Assembly: GCF_000253295.1 (NCBI RefSeq)
Contig: NC_015717.1
Span: forward strand, 2,666,001 to 2,730,000
DNA length: 64,000 nt
Source: Hyphomicrobium sp. MC1
GTDB lineage: Bacteria; Pseudomonadota; Alphaproteobacteria; Rhizobiales; Hyphomicrobiaceae
Direction of reading: 5' to 3'
The position numbers and the translations under genes were made by a program. This document shows, piece by piece, positions 18,574-26,980 of the stretch (the first letter of the stretch is position 1; each line of letters opens with the position of its first letter). The notes under the pieces are model-generated. The model ran no database searches and was not told the origin of the DNA. It worked only from the letters and a program-made list of their open reading frames with translations.

Positions 18574-20169
18574 TCAATCGGGCCGCAGCACGTCTGCCCG
18601 GACAGGTTCCAGCGAGGCATGATCCGGCGCGGGAAAGACCGTGGACGGCACCATGCTCGGAGGCGCGCTGATCGGCGTCGTCTGGACGGACCGCTCCTGA
18701 ATTGCCGGCTTTTGAGAGCGAAGGACGGCATCAAGCGACATGGCATCCTTCGACGTTGCCGGCATCGTCATGTCGACTTTAACCGTATCGCCCGGCTGCA
18801 GAAGGGTATCTTCCGTCGCGTCGATATTCAGCACGCCGCCGCCGCTTACCTGTCGCACGATCGTGTAGTGAATCTTCGGCTCCAACGATGCGCTACCGTC
18901 GGGGGTCGTACCACCTGTCGTCACAAGATGGAGCGGCGAGGCAATGGCCTGCGACTTGGTTTCGGCCAGAAGGCGCTGATTGACAGTTGCTTCCTGGTCG
19001 ATCTGCTGCAAGCGCGCTTCCGTCGTCTGGAGTTCGACGGTCAGATCGTTGTCTCGCTTATTCTGATATTCGATACGAGAAATCTTGGTGCGGCTGACTT
19101 CCTGCTCGGCGCGCGTGCGATCGCTTTCGATGCGCAGCTTCTCACCCTCAAGCTCTGCCAAGTTCCGTTGCAGACCGAGAACGCGCGGTGCGGTGGACAA
19201 CCCCTTGTCGCTCAGCCGCTTGATGCCTTCGTATTCCGAACGCAACAAATCAATCTGCTTTTGCTGGGAGTCGACGCGCATATCCAACGTCTTGACTTCC
19301 TGCTCAAGCGAACCTTGCAACTGGTCAAGCGCGATCAGCTGCGTTTCGTTAGCGCGCCGACGCAGATCGAACACGCTCTGTTCCTTCGCCATCACAGACG
19401 ACGTGGATTCGATTGCCTGGGGCGCACTGACGGTTTGAAGTTCCGCGGGAAATGCGATGCGATCAGCTCCGCTCAGCTCAGCGTCGAGCCGAGCTTTGCG
19501 GGCGAGCAGACGCTGACGCTCCTGCTCAAGCGCCTGATAGCTACCGACCGTCGAAACGAATTCACGCTCAAGCCGCAGACCGGCGAGGGCCGAATTCCGG
19601 AACAGGCCGCCGCCGAGGCTTACGCCTTGGAGAACGTTCATGCCCGCCGCGAAGGGATACTCTCCCGACTTTTCAACGGCGCCGGTGATATAGATCGGAC
19701 GGAAATCCGTTACTTCGACAGTCGTGTCCGGCTGGGTCGCGAGGCCAAGGCGGTGCATCAACTGGCGGGAGATGATCATCCCCAATTCTTCAGTCGTGTA
19801 ACCGGACGCATTCACGACGCCGACGAGAGGCATCGAAATCTTGCCCGCCGGGTCAACCGTATAAACCTGATTGAGCGCGTTCCAGCTATAGACTTCGTCG
19901 CGCGAAGGGCGCCACTCGAAGACCTGGACGCGCACGCGATCGCGTACACCAAGCCGGTAATCAGCCATTGGATTGGCCGCAGCGCCTCTTTGCGCGATTA
20001 CGTCACTCAGCGCACCGTCGCGCTGTTGATCGGCAGCGGCTGTCGTATCGTTGGGAATAACGGTCCCCAAGGCGATCAGCGTTGCGAAGCTGCATGCAAC
20101 CGGCATCGAGGCCCAGAGCTTGAATGACCTGGACGCATTGGATGGCAGAAAACCAAACCGACGTCTCAT
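18574..20169 (-). CDS. Polysaccharide export outer-membrane protein (Wza/ExoF-like, with coiled coil)
   Basis: 531 residues from the ATG at 20169, which has a good ribosome binding site (GGAGAGGG); the frame extends upstream without meaning. A basic, hydrophobic signal sequence precedes YRLGVRDRVRVQVFEW, PAGKISMPLVGVVNASG and FRPIYITGAVEKSGEYPFAAGMNVL (poly_export and SLBB domains). A coiled coil of some 200 residues follows (about 215-420), then a second SLBB-like stretch ending in LLQPGDTVKV. This long coiled-coil form resembles Rhizobium ExoF rather than short Wza. No lipobox cysteine is evident. It probably forms the export conduit with the GumC-like protein. Confidence 0.86.
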   Translation of the reverse strand: MRRRFGFLPSNASRSFKLWASMPVACSFATLIALGTVIPNDTTAAADQQRDGALSDVIAQRGAAANPMADYRLGVRDRVRVQVFEWRPSRDEVYSWNALNQVYTVDPAGKISMPLVGVVNASGYTTEELGMIISRQLMHRLGLATQPDTTVEVTDFRPIYITGAVEKSGEYPFAAGMNVLQGVSLGGGLFRNSALAGLRLEREFVSTVGSYQALEQERQRLLARKARLDAELSGADRIAFPAELQTVSAPQAIESTSSVMAKEQSVFDLRRRANETQLIALDQLQGSLEQEVKTLDMRVDSQQKQIDLLRSEYEGIKRLSDKGLSTAPRVLGLQRNLAELEGEKLRIESDRTRAEQEVSRTKISRIEYQNKRDNDLTVELQTTEARLQQIDQEATVNQRLLAETKSQAIASPLHLVTTGGTTPDGSASLEPKIHYTIVRQVSGGGVLNIDATEDTLLQPGDTVKVDMTMPATSKDAMSLDAVLRSQKPAIQERSVQTTPISAPPSMVPSTVFPAPDHASLEPVRADVLRPD

Positions 20170-20504
20170 AGCGAAACCCTCTCCGCACTCAATCCCAAAA
20201 CAACCATCTCGTCCCGAAATCTTACTTTCAGCGGTCCCAATTCGGGACGCACAACAGCGCGGATTTCTTCGCCGAGACTCTCGCAACCAAAACTTGGCGA
20301 ACGCCAAAAACCTTCCCACTGCACTCTACATCCTATCACGGCGCCAGTATTTCCCTAGCGATCCAATGGGATATTCGCCTGGGGTAATCCTCTCCACCAG
20401 AAAGCCTACTAAAGAGGTAGATACGCGTTAGATGCGCTTGGTGGGTTGGTTTACCGACCAAGCAGTTGAGATGAAGCAATTGATGTGCCAATCGCGCCCC
20501 AAAA
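20170..20504. other. Intergenic region, 335 bases
   Basis: It lies upstream of the minus-strand export gene and downstream of the minus-strand ExoA-like gene. GCTTGGT and ACCAAGC near 20437-20465 form a 7-bp dyad that may terminate the ExoA-like transcript, though no T-run follows. The rest presumably holds the export gene's promoter. No credible gene was found. Confidence 0.35.
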
Positions 20505-21620
20505 CTATTTCGCATGGTTAAGACCGTTCGAATTTCCGCGCAGAAATCGGCTCAGAAAGCCCGCGGCCCAGCTCATGTGCATTGTGATCGCCGCGGGCCC
20601 GATAAGGAGAAATGACGGCTGTCGGCACTCGGCCGCGAGGTACGCTCCCCACGCCATGCACACCAGCATGTACCCAGCGGGAATTAGCAACGCGATGGAT
20701 CCGATGAACGGGTAAGCGGCGAGCGCAATCACGGAGGCCAGAAGGACGAACACCGGCAACATCTGGCGAAGCTTCGGCCGCATTTTATGCTTCAACAGCG
20801 TGTTCGCGCGCCCCTTGCCGTGCCGAAAGTACTGTCGCGCCAGAGATGGGAAGGACGTGCGAGGATAATAGTCTATCAGCAAGCGGCCATCGTGATAGAT
20901 TTTCCGTCCAGAGGCGACGAGACGGGCATCGAATTCGGCATCTTCATTATATTGGACGGTTTCATCGTAGCCGCCGAGTGACAGAAATGCCTGCCGGTCG
21001 AACGCAGCATGATGTCCATGATCGACGTATCCGGACTGCGATTGACGGCGGTGCGCGGAGCCTCCGTTGCCCAGTCGGCTGTTCTGAGCCGCAGCAAAGA
21101 TTTTCTGAAGCGGCGAGCGGCCGACGGCGCGCATCGAAACGACAACCGAGGAGCTTGCCGTTTCACGCAGCGTCGCGACGCAATCGGAAACAAAGTGCGG
21201 CGGATAACTGGCGTGGCAATCCGCACGGACCAAGACCGTCGTTCTCGGATCGCAAATAGAGGCAGCGATATTCATTGCGGCGGATTGGGTGCGGCGCGTA
21301 TTGTGAATGAGCTTTATGCGAGGATTAAGTCTGGCGAGTTCCTGAACGATTGCCGGCGTGCGATCGGAACTTCCGCCATCCAAAACCAATAGCTCGTAAT
21401 CATGCGGCTCTTGCGGTTGTAAAAGTGAGTTTATCGCTGCCGCGATGTACAATTCCTCATTGAACGCTGGCATCACGATGGTGGTGAACTGTGATGACAC
21501 TTCCGGCAAAGACGAATTTCCCACTGTTTTGCTCAATTGAGTTGCCGGTGCGCTGCCGCCGCGACAGGGCTTCGAGACTGCAAACGCTGCATGGATTCGC
21601 CCAGTCGAGGGTGTTGTCAA
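20505..21620 (-). CDS. Glycosyltransferase family 2, ExoA-like
   Basis: Up to 371 residues. A cytoplasmic GT2 domain (TTIVMPAFNEELYI, LVLDGGSSDRT, AAMNIAASI, VRADCHASYP) is followed by QSGYVDHGHHAAFDRQAF and the segment YNEDAEFDARL with the catalytic acidic residues. A C-terminal hydrophobic pair of helices (about 295-345) ends the protein. This layout and the DHGHHAAF box match ExoA, the succinoglycan beta-1,3-glucosyltransferase of rhizobia. The start is ambiguous: TTG at 21620, or a GTG at 21527 that places the GT2 domain nearer the N-terminus. Confidence 0.84.
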   Translation of the reverse strand: MTTPSTGRIHAAFAVSKPCRGGSAPATQLSKTVGNSSLPEVSSQFTTIVMPAFNEELYIAAAINSLLQPQEPHDYELLVLDGGSSDRTPAIVQELARLNPRIKLIHNTRRTQSAAMNIAASICDPRTTVLVRADCHASYPPHFVSDCVATLRETASSSVVVSMRAVGRSPLQKIFAAAQNSRLGNGGSAHRRQSQSGYVDHGHHAAFDRQAFLSLGGYDETVQYNEDAEFDARLVASGRKIYHDGRLLIDYYPRTSFPSLARQYFRHGKGRANTLLKHKMRPKLRQMLPVFVLLASVIALAAYPFIGSIALLIPAGYMLVCMAWGAYLAAECRQPSFLLIGPAAITMHMSWAAGFLSRFLRGNSNGLNHAK

Positions 21621-21999
21621 AGGTTCGGGCCAGAAAATCAGCCAACCGTCAAATGCGCGTAAATCGCTTGCGCCTGAGATGCATCAAATTTATGCGTTTT
21701 TGAAATGCAGTTAATTTAGTCTCATTCGTATCCGACCGCGCGCTGAAAGGTTCGTCGTCCCGATGTCTCACAGAGGTAGCCGTAGTCAGCGATCTTAGAC
21801 AGCTATTAACCAACGCCGGAGGGGACCGATGCGACGGCGCATTGCTGGCACGATTACTGCTCGACTGCACGCCAGCAATCCCGGCGATACCGGCCCTTAC
21901 TTTTTTGTGCTGTTGCCGCGGACCGACGGTCTCTTCCTTAAGGGGTTCGTGCGCACTTTAGATACAGAGACATCGGCCATCACTCTCTCAAAGTACCTC
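21621..21999. other. Divergent intergenic region
   Basis: About 380 bases between the ExoA-like gene (minus) and a small exported protein (plus). Coding frames that cross it continue into neighbouring genes without family similarity, so they were not called. It probably carries promoters for both sides; none could be pinned down. Confidence 0.35.
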
Positions 22000-22296
22000 A
22001 TGTCAAAGACAGTCGTGACACTCCTGCTCGTCGGTTTCGCCCTTGCTGCGCCTCAAGCCGCGCTGAGCAGGGACGTTCATGGCATTGCCTGCGACGACGA
22101 CTGCGACGACGTCATCGCCGGCTATAAATTCGGTCAAGAGAAAGACACGCGTGACATTTCACTCTGCTACGGGCATTCAAAGGCATTCTTTCAGGGATGC
22201 TTGAAATTCATCTATGAGGCCGGTCCCGCCCATCCGCCTCCGCCGAAGCCGAAAAGCAAAAAACTGGACGACGACTTTGATACTTCGCCGGAATGA
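22000..22296 (+). CDS. Small exported protein of unknown function
   Basis: 98 residues from the ATG at 22000. The first ~24 residues form a clean signal peptide (KTVVTLLLVGFALAAPQAALS, AxA-like site). The mature part carries four cysteines (C-DDD-C, CYGH, GCLKF), a proline run and an acidic C-terminus. A longer frame opens to 21829 but its extra residues do not look like protein. No family recognised; the cysteine pattern suggests a disulfide-stabilised periplasmic protein. Confidence 0.55.
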   Translation: MSKTVVTLLLVGFALAAPQAALSRDVHGIACDDDCDDVIAGYKFGQEKDTRDISLCYGHSKAFFQGCLKFIYEAGPAHPPPPKPKSKKLDDDFDTSPE

Positions 22297-22543
22297 GCCC
22301 CTTTATTCCTGCCCGAAGCGACAGCGTCGGATCTTCGGCAATAAATGCTCGATTAACGAGTTGACCGCGGCTATCCAATTCCGGACATTTCTTAAATTCC
22401 ATCAATACTCCGGCAGTAGGACTAATTTTATTCAGCCGTTCTATGAATGCCCAAATGTCACTGGTCGCACGATCTCATGACGGGAAAAGAGATCGCTTTT
22501 GTTTCAACGCCCGATGCCGCCATTTAATTCCGAGGGAAAGTTG

Positions 22544-24040
22544 ATGGGTCAGCCCTTCGACATCGCACAGAAAATCCACTCGCCCGCGCCGGCTGGTGGT
22601 TCGCGGACTCTCGCCTTGAAACCGATTTGTCTCTGCTTGGAGGGTGGCCTCGTTCGTGCGAACCTTACGCAAGAACGCTTGCTGGCGATGCTCTTTAAGC
22701 CGACCGGACTGCTGGCGCTCCTTGCAAACGCCGGCGGAGGGGCCACCAAACTCCGGGAGTGCGTCTCCCGCTTCGATACGCAGGATGCAGAAACACTTCC
22801 CTACAACGAGAAGCTTCTTGAATTTCTGCGAGCAGAAAAATCGAAGGGGCATCCCATCGTGCTTCTGGCCACGGCCGAAGACCCGCTGGCGCGCGCGGTG
22901 GTGGAGCATTTATCAATCTTCGACGACGTCATCTTTCTTGAACACGGCCCATCAGATAAAAATCAGATTGCGGACAGTCTCAAAGAGCGGTTCGGTGAAA
23001 GCGGTTTCATTTATGTCGGAAATGACCAAGACGCCTTAGCCGTCTGGAAATTTGCGGACGCAGCAATTGTCGTCAATGCCTCTCCGGCGGTCGTTGCCCA
23101 AGCGCAGCAATCGGCGACCATTCAAACGATCATCGACGACCGCCCGAATATCCTAATCTCCAGCCTGCGCCTTTTGCGTCCTCATCAGTGGTCGAAGAAT
23201 CTACTGGTCTTCGTCCCACTCATTGCGGCGCGACTTTGGACCGATCTGGGCGCATGGGGCGACGCCATATATGCGTTTCTGAGTTTTTGCGCGATTGCTT
23301 CTTCGATCTATGTCATCAACGATATCATCGACATTTCATCGGACCGCAGACATCCACGCAAACGCAAGCGGGCGGTTGCGAGCGGAGACGTATCGATACC
23401 CATCGCGATCGCGATTTCACTGGCTACACTTTCGATTGGCCTCGTGCTGTCCTATGTCGCCGGCGTAACAACGGTCGTCATCATTTATGCGCTGACGTCT
23501 TTGTCCTATTCGCTCGGACTTAAGAAGTTGCCGCTCGTCGACATCTTCATTTTGGCCGCGCTTTACACGCTTCGCGTTCTCGCGGGCGGCATCGCGGTTG
23601 CACACCCGGTTAGCTTTTGGCTGCTCGGCTTTTCGGGCTTCACGTTCCTGAGCCTCTCGTCGGTCAAGAGAACTGAAGAACTGATGGCCATACAGAGATC
23701 GCCCACCAGAAAAACGAACTCGGCGCGCGGTTATCTGCCCGAAGACCTCCCATTTCTTCAAATGCTCGGCTGCTCGTCGACGTTTGCTTCCAGCGTCGTT
23801 CTGGCCCTCTTCGTCGGCAGCTCCGCGGCATCTGAACAATATCGTTCGCCAGAGATTCTATGGCTGCTCGTTCCACTAATGCTTTTCTGGCAGTGCCGGC
23901 TTTGGCTCGCAACGATGCGGGGTTGGATGCACGATGACCCGATCGTGTATGCGGCGCGCGACTGGGTTACATGGTGCGTGGTCGTTACTGCGGTTCTTAT
24001 CATGTTCGCATCAGCGACCGGATTTGTATCTTTCTACTGA
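22544..24040 (+). CDS. HAD-like/UbiA-family prenyltransferase fusion
   Basis: 498 residues from the ATG at 22544 (good GAGGGAAAG site). The first ~190 residues resemble the HAD-like domain often fused to UbiA-type enzymes, but the expected DxDxT motif reads LCLEGGLVRAN, so it is probably not a phosphatase. The rest is a UbiA prenyltransferase: N259-D260-x2-D263-x3-D267 is the first aspartate motif, with YSLGLKKLPLVDIFILA as the second region, and about eight helices. Relatives transfer phosphoribose to polyprenyl phosphate on the way to arabinose donors. The setting, a polysaccharide cluster beside a small flippase, fits making a lipid-linked pentose. Substrate not proven. Confidence 0.8.
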   Translation: MGQPFDIAQKIHSPAPAGGSRTLALKPICLCLEGGLVRANLTQERLLAMLFKPTGLLALLANAGGGATKLRECVSRFDTQDAETLPYNEKLLEFLRAEKSKGHPIVLLATAEDPLARAVVEHLSIFDDVIFLEHGPSDKNQIADSLKERFGESGFIYVGNDQDALAVWKFADAAIVVNASPAVVAQAQQSATIQTIIDDRPNILISSLRLLRPHQWSKNLLVFVPLIAARLWTDLGAWGDAIYAFLSFCAIASSIYVINDIIDISSDRRHPRKRKRAVASGDVSIPIAIAISLATLSIGLVLSYVAGVTTVVIIYALTSLSYSLGLKKLPLVDIFILAALYTLRVLAGGIAVAHPVSFWLLGFSGFTFLSLSSVKRTEELMAIQRSPTRKTNSARGYLPEDLPFLQMLGCSSTFASSVVLALFVGSSAASEQYRSPEILWLLVPLMLFWQCRLWLATMRGWMHDDPIVYAARDWVTWCVVVTAVLIMFASATGFVSFY

Positions 24041-24048
24041 GGATCTCC

Positions 24049-24423
24049 ATGCCCATTTCTGTGCTGCTTCTGATCATCACGAGCGTGAGTTTATCGGCGC
24101 TCGCCCAGATCTGTTTCAAGTTCGGGCTCAACTCGTTGAGTTGGATGGACCAGCGATCCGACATCGGCGCCATCAGCAAACTTGCGCATGCGCTGATCAC
24201 ACCGGGCGTGCTCGCCGGCCTCGGCTGTTATGGCATTGGCACCCTTCTCTGGCTCTCGGCGCTTGGCAAGGTTCAGCTCTCGCAGGCCTATCCGTTCGTC
24301 GGCCTTGGTTTTGTTATGACCGCGCTTGCGGGACATCTGATATTTGGCGACACGCTGAGTTCGTCGCGCATTGGCGGTACGATCCTCGTGTTCATCGGCA
24401 TCTTCCTCATCGCGCAGAGGTAA
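24049..24423 (+). CDS. Small EamA/DMT-family transporter (ArnE/EmrE-like)
   Basis: 124 residues with four hydrophobic helices from the ATG at 24049, preceded by GAGGATCT eight bases after the prenyltransferase stop. SLSALAQICFKFGLN in helix 1 and LSQAYPFVGLGFVMTALAGHLIFGD in the second half resemble ArnE/ArnF and EmrE-type proteins. Beside a polyprenyl-phosphate-handling UbiA enzyme, flipping a lipid-linked sugar across the inner membrane is the natural role. Confidence 0.8.
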   Translation: MPISVLLLIITSVSLSALAQICFKFGLNSLSWMDQRSDIGAISKLAHALITPGVLAGLGCYGIGTLLWLSALGKVQLSQAYPFVGLGFVMTALAGHLIFGDTLSSSRIGGTILVFIGIFLIAQR

Positions 24424-24466
24424 CTTTGGTCTGGCTCGCCACGGTTCTCATTACAACGACGCTCCT

Positions 24467-25633
24467 ATGGAACCACGCCTCAGTAGCAATGGATCGGGCA
24501 TGACAACGCAAATAGACGTAGGCGTCCCTGTGTTTCATCGTATCCGCGCTTCTGTCACTTCCCGAACGGTTGCGTTTAACTTTGTGCTGATCGTTCTCTA
24601 TGCCGTAACGGCCGCCGCTACGTTCCAAGGCTATTATTCGAAGTGGACGATGAGCGACGAAACGCCTTCGCAGTCTTTGATCTCAATGCTCGATGGCATC
24701 GCGGATCGCCCATACGTCTACAGACAACTGCTACCGGCGACGGCAAACCTTATAGAGAAAGCACTTCCCGAGCGGGTACGCTCCGCAATCAGCACACGCC
24801 TGGAAAACGCTAATGGCGCATTGAAAGCACCGACTGGTATCGACGCAAACAAGACCGGCTATGTTTTGCGATATCGCATCGTTTATTACTTGACCTTTCT
24901 GTCGCTTTTCGCGGCGTTGTTCGTGCTCAAGTCGATCGGCGAATGCATCGGCGCCGGAAGGCCAGCGGCAATCGTCGCGCCGATCGTGTTTGCCATCATG
25001 ATCCCTGTAATCCAAACGCGGGGCGGTTACTTCTACGACTATCCGGAATTGCTGGCGTTCGCCCTGGCGGCACGCCTCGCTTTGGCGGGGCAGGTGGGAC
25101 TTCTTCTGCTCCTTGCCGTGCCTGCGACGCTGAATAAGGAATCGTACGCATTCTTTACTTTGAGCCTATGGCCGCTTCTGCTTTATCGCGTCTCCGGCAG
25201 GAAGGCCCTCATTGGCACTGTGGGCAGCTTAGCTATCTCCTTGGCGGCCTATGCGGTGGTCCACCAAATCTATTCTGGAAATCCTGGATCGACAGCGATT
25301 TTTCAATTCTTCAGACACTTGTCGTTTTACGCCAATCCGCTCAATCTTTTCGGCTTCGACCAGACTTATGGCATTCCATTATTCAAAGGCTATAGCCTGA
25401 TCATGTTCGCATGGATCGGCGTCTTCGCTTACTATGGCTGGCCGAATGCGCCACACTACATAAAGGCGCACATCGCCATCGCGGCGATAGTCAACATTCC
25501 ACTCTTTTTCCTTTTCTGCGCCGAGGGCGAAATGAGGAATCTCAGCATGCTGTATGTTGGCTTTTTTGTCTTGATGGCGACGGCAATGCAGAAATGGCTT
25601 CAGGTAAATAACCAAATAAATAGCGAACTATAG
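24467..25633 (+). CDS. Polytopic membrane protein of unknown function
   Basis: About 388 residues, with roughly nine hydrophobic helices and an N-terminal helix followed by a periplasmic stretch containing RPYVYRQLLP, then RYRIVYYLTFLSLFAAL, GGYFYDYPELLAFALAA and NKESYAFFTLSLWPLLL. The acidic FYDYPE and NKESY motifs on loops recall polyprenyl-phosphate-dependent GT-C glycosyltransferases or polymerases, but no known family is matched. It follows the DMT gene by 43 bases and could use the lipid-linked sugar made upstream. ATG at 24500 is the alternative start. Confidence 0.7.
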   Translation: MEPRLSSNGSGMTTQIDVGVPVFHRIRASVTSRTVAFNFVLIVLYAVTAAATFQGYYSKWTMSDETPSQSLISMLDGIADRPYVYRQLLPATANLIEKALPERVRSAISTRLENANGALKAPTGIDANKTGYVLRYRIVYYLTFLSLFAALFVLKSIGECIGAGRPAAIVAPIVFAIMIPVIQTRGGYFYDYPELLAFALAARLALAGQVGLLLLLAVPATLNKESYAFFTLSLWPLLLYRVSGRKALIGTVGSLAISLAAYAVVHQIYSGNPGSTAIFQFFRHLSFYANPLNLFGFDQTYGIPLFKGYSLIMFAWIGVFAYYGWPNAPHYIKAHIAIAAIVNIPLFFLFCAEGEMRNLSMLYVGFFVLMATAMQKWLQVNNQINSEL

Positions 25634-25700
25634 AATATCGCCGCAGATTGACCCTAATACCAATCGACATCATCTAGCCCATAGACACAGGTCTCCAGTC

Positions 25701-26534
25701 ATGAGCACGCTCAAAAAGATTTTACGTCTCGGCCAGATGAAGGAGACCGTGAAATCGGCGATTACCAAGAATAGATCGACCTATCCCGTAAGGATGGCGC
25801 ACAACGTCGCTCGCTTCATCGAGCAGGCATATGAGAATGAAGGCTCTGACTTCACGAGAAATGGTGAGAAAGAGCTGCTCTCCAAGTTAAGCAAAGCGAA
25901 TTTCGAGATCATTTTCGATGTCGGCGCAAACGTTGGGAAATGGTCCCAAACCGCTCTCGAAAACTGGCCGAATGCTCACGTACACGCGTTCGAGGTCGCT
26001 CCCAACACGTTTCGAGATTTACAGAGTGCATTTCCGGCAAACAACAAGCGGATCACCTTAAACAACGTCGGCGTTTCTGACACTGAAGACACGCAGACTA
26101 TGTACTACTTCGCCGACGCGCCAGAACTCACTTGTGATATGCCGCGGCACGACCTGACCTCAGTCCCGTTCGAGGCTAAGATGGTTCGGCTCGATAACTA
26201 TTGCGCAAAGAACGGCATCGAAAAAATAGATTTCTTGAAGATCGACGTCGAAGGCGCCGAGTATCGCGTCTTGAACGGTTTTTCGGACTTCCTCGACGCG
26301 GGTAAAGTCAATTGTCTGCAGTTCGAATACGGGCCGTTCGCGATCGACACGCGCCATCTGCTTGCGGACTATTTTGCGACGCTTTCCAAATCGTTCTGGA
26401 TTGGGAAGATCTTTCCAGGCGGCGTGCCGTTCCAGGATTATCACTGGACGATGGAGGACTTTAAGTTCTGTAACTACTTTTGCGTGTCGCGATCGCGCCC
26501 GGATCTGAAGGCGCTCGTCGAGAGACCGCAATAG
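25701..26534 (+). CDS. FkbM family methyltransferase
   Basis: 277 residues. The SAM-binding motif FDVGANVGKWSQTALE, the acidic HAFEVAPNTF and KIDFLKIDVEGAEYRVLNGF are the three landmarks of FkbM methyltransferases, which methylate hydroxyls of sugars and polyketides. A basic 60-residue leader precedes the domain. It ends the polysaccharide locus and probably O-methylates a sugar of the glycan. Confidence 0.88.
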   Translation: MSTLKKILRLGQMKETVKSAITKNRSTYPVRMAHNVARFIEQAYENEGSDFTRNGEKELLSKLSKANFEIIFDVGANVGKWSQTALENWPNAHVHAFEVAPNTFRDLQSAFPANNKRITLNNVGVSDTEDTQTMYYFADAPELTCDMPRHDLTSVPFEAKMVRLDNYCAKNGIEKIDFLKIDVEGAEYRVLNGFSDFLDAGKVNCLQFEYGPFAIDTRHLLADYFATLSKSFWIGKIFPGGVPFQDYHWTMEDFKFCNYFCVSRSRPDLKALVERPQ

Positions 26535-26582
26535 GCGCGCGATCGCTCTCGGCGTTCGTTGGCAAGATCTGCTTCAAGCCCG

Positions 26583-26864
26583 CTAGAATTGGCCGCTGCC
26601 GCGCCGAGGTCCCGACACAAGTCGGAGCGTCTGGCTGATGCGGGCGGGGCTGGCGGCGGCGGGAATGAAGAGGGTTTGGGCGCGGCCGGTGCAGTCGTCG
26701 AACTGGATCCGGAATGCATCTTTCAGCAGATTTGAAAGCTCGATCTTGATCGCGTCAATGCCCAGCATGTTGGCGACGTCGCGGATCAAACCGGCACGCT
26801 CGGTCAGATTTCTGTTCGGGGCGATTGTCGGGCGCCGGGGTGAGTTGTAGTTGCTCAGTTTCAT
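26583..26864 (-). CDS. Hypothetical protein
   Basis: 93 residues with a protein-like composition: a mixed helix part (TERAGLIRDVANMLGIDAIKIELSNLL) and a beta-like end. No family recognised. It is separated from the beta-barrel gene upstream on the same strand by a strong terminator, so it would need its own promoter. The ribosome binding site is weak. Confidence 0.5.
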   Translation of the reverse strand: MKLSNYNSPRRPTIAPNRNLTERAGLIRDVANMLGIDAIKIELSNLLKDAFRIQFDDCTGRAQTLFIPAAASPARISQTLRLVSGPRRGSGQF

Positions 26865-26942
26865 TGTCGAACACTCGCTGTCATTTCAACGGGTATCGAG
26901 CAAGCGCCGGGCCAAGGCCCGGTTCTGAGGCAAGAGCGGCCC

Positions 26943-26976
26943 TAAAAAGAAAGAGGGGCATCTCTGCCCCCCTCTT
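26943..26976 (-). terminator. Rho-independent terminator of the outer-membrane protein gene
   Basis: On the minus strand an AAGAGG...CCTCTT stem with a GC-rich centre (26951-26976) is followed by TTTCTTTTT. It begins only a few bases after the stop codon at 26981. Confidence 0.8.
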
Positions 26977-26980
26977 GCGA

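Noticed and set aside
18619..20127. 502-codon open frame on the plus strand
   Set aside because: Antisense shadow of the Wza/ExoF-like gene; Arg/Asp/Gly-rich and no recognised motif.
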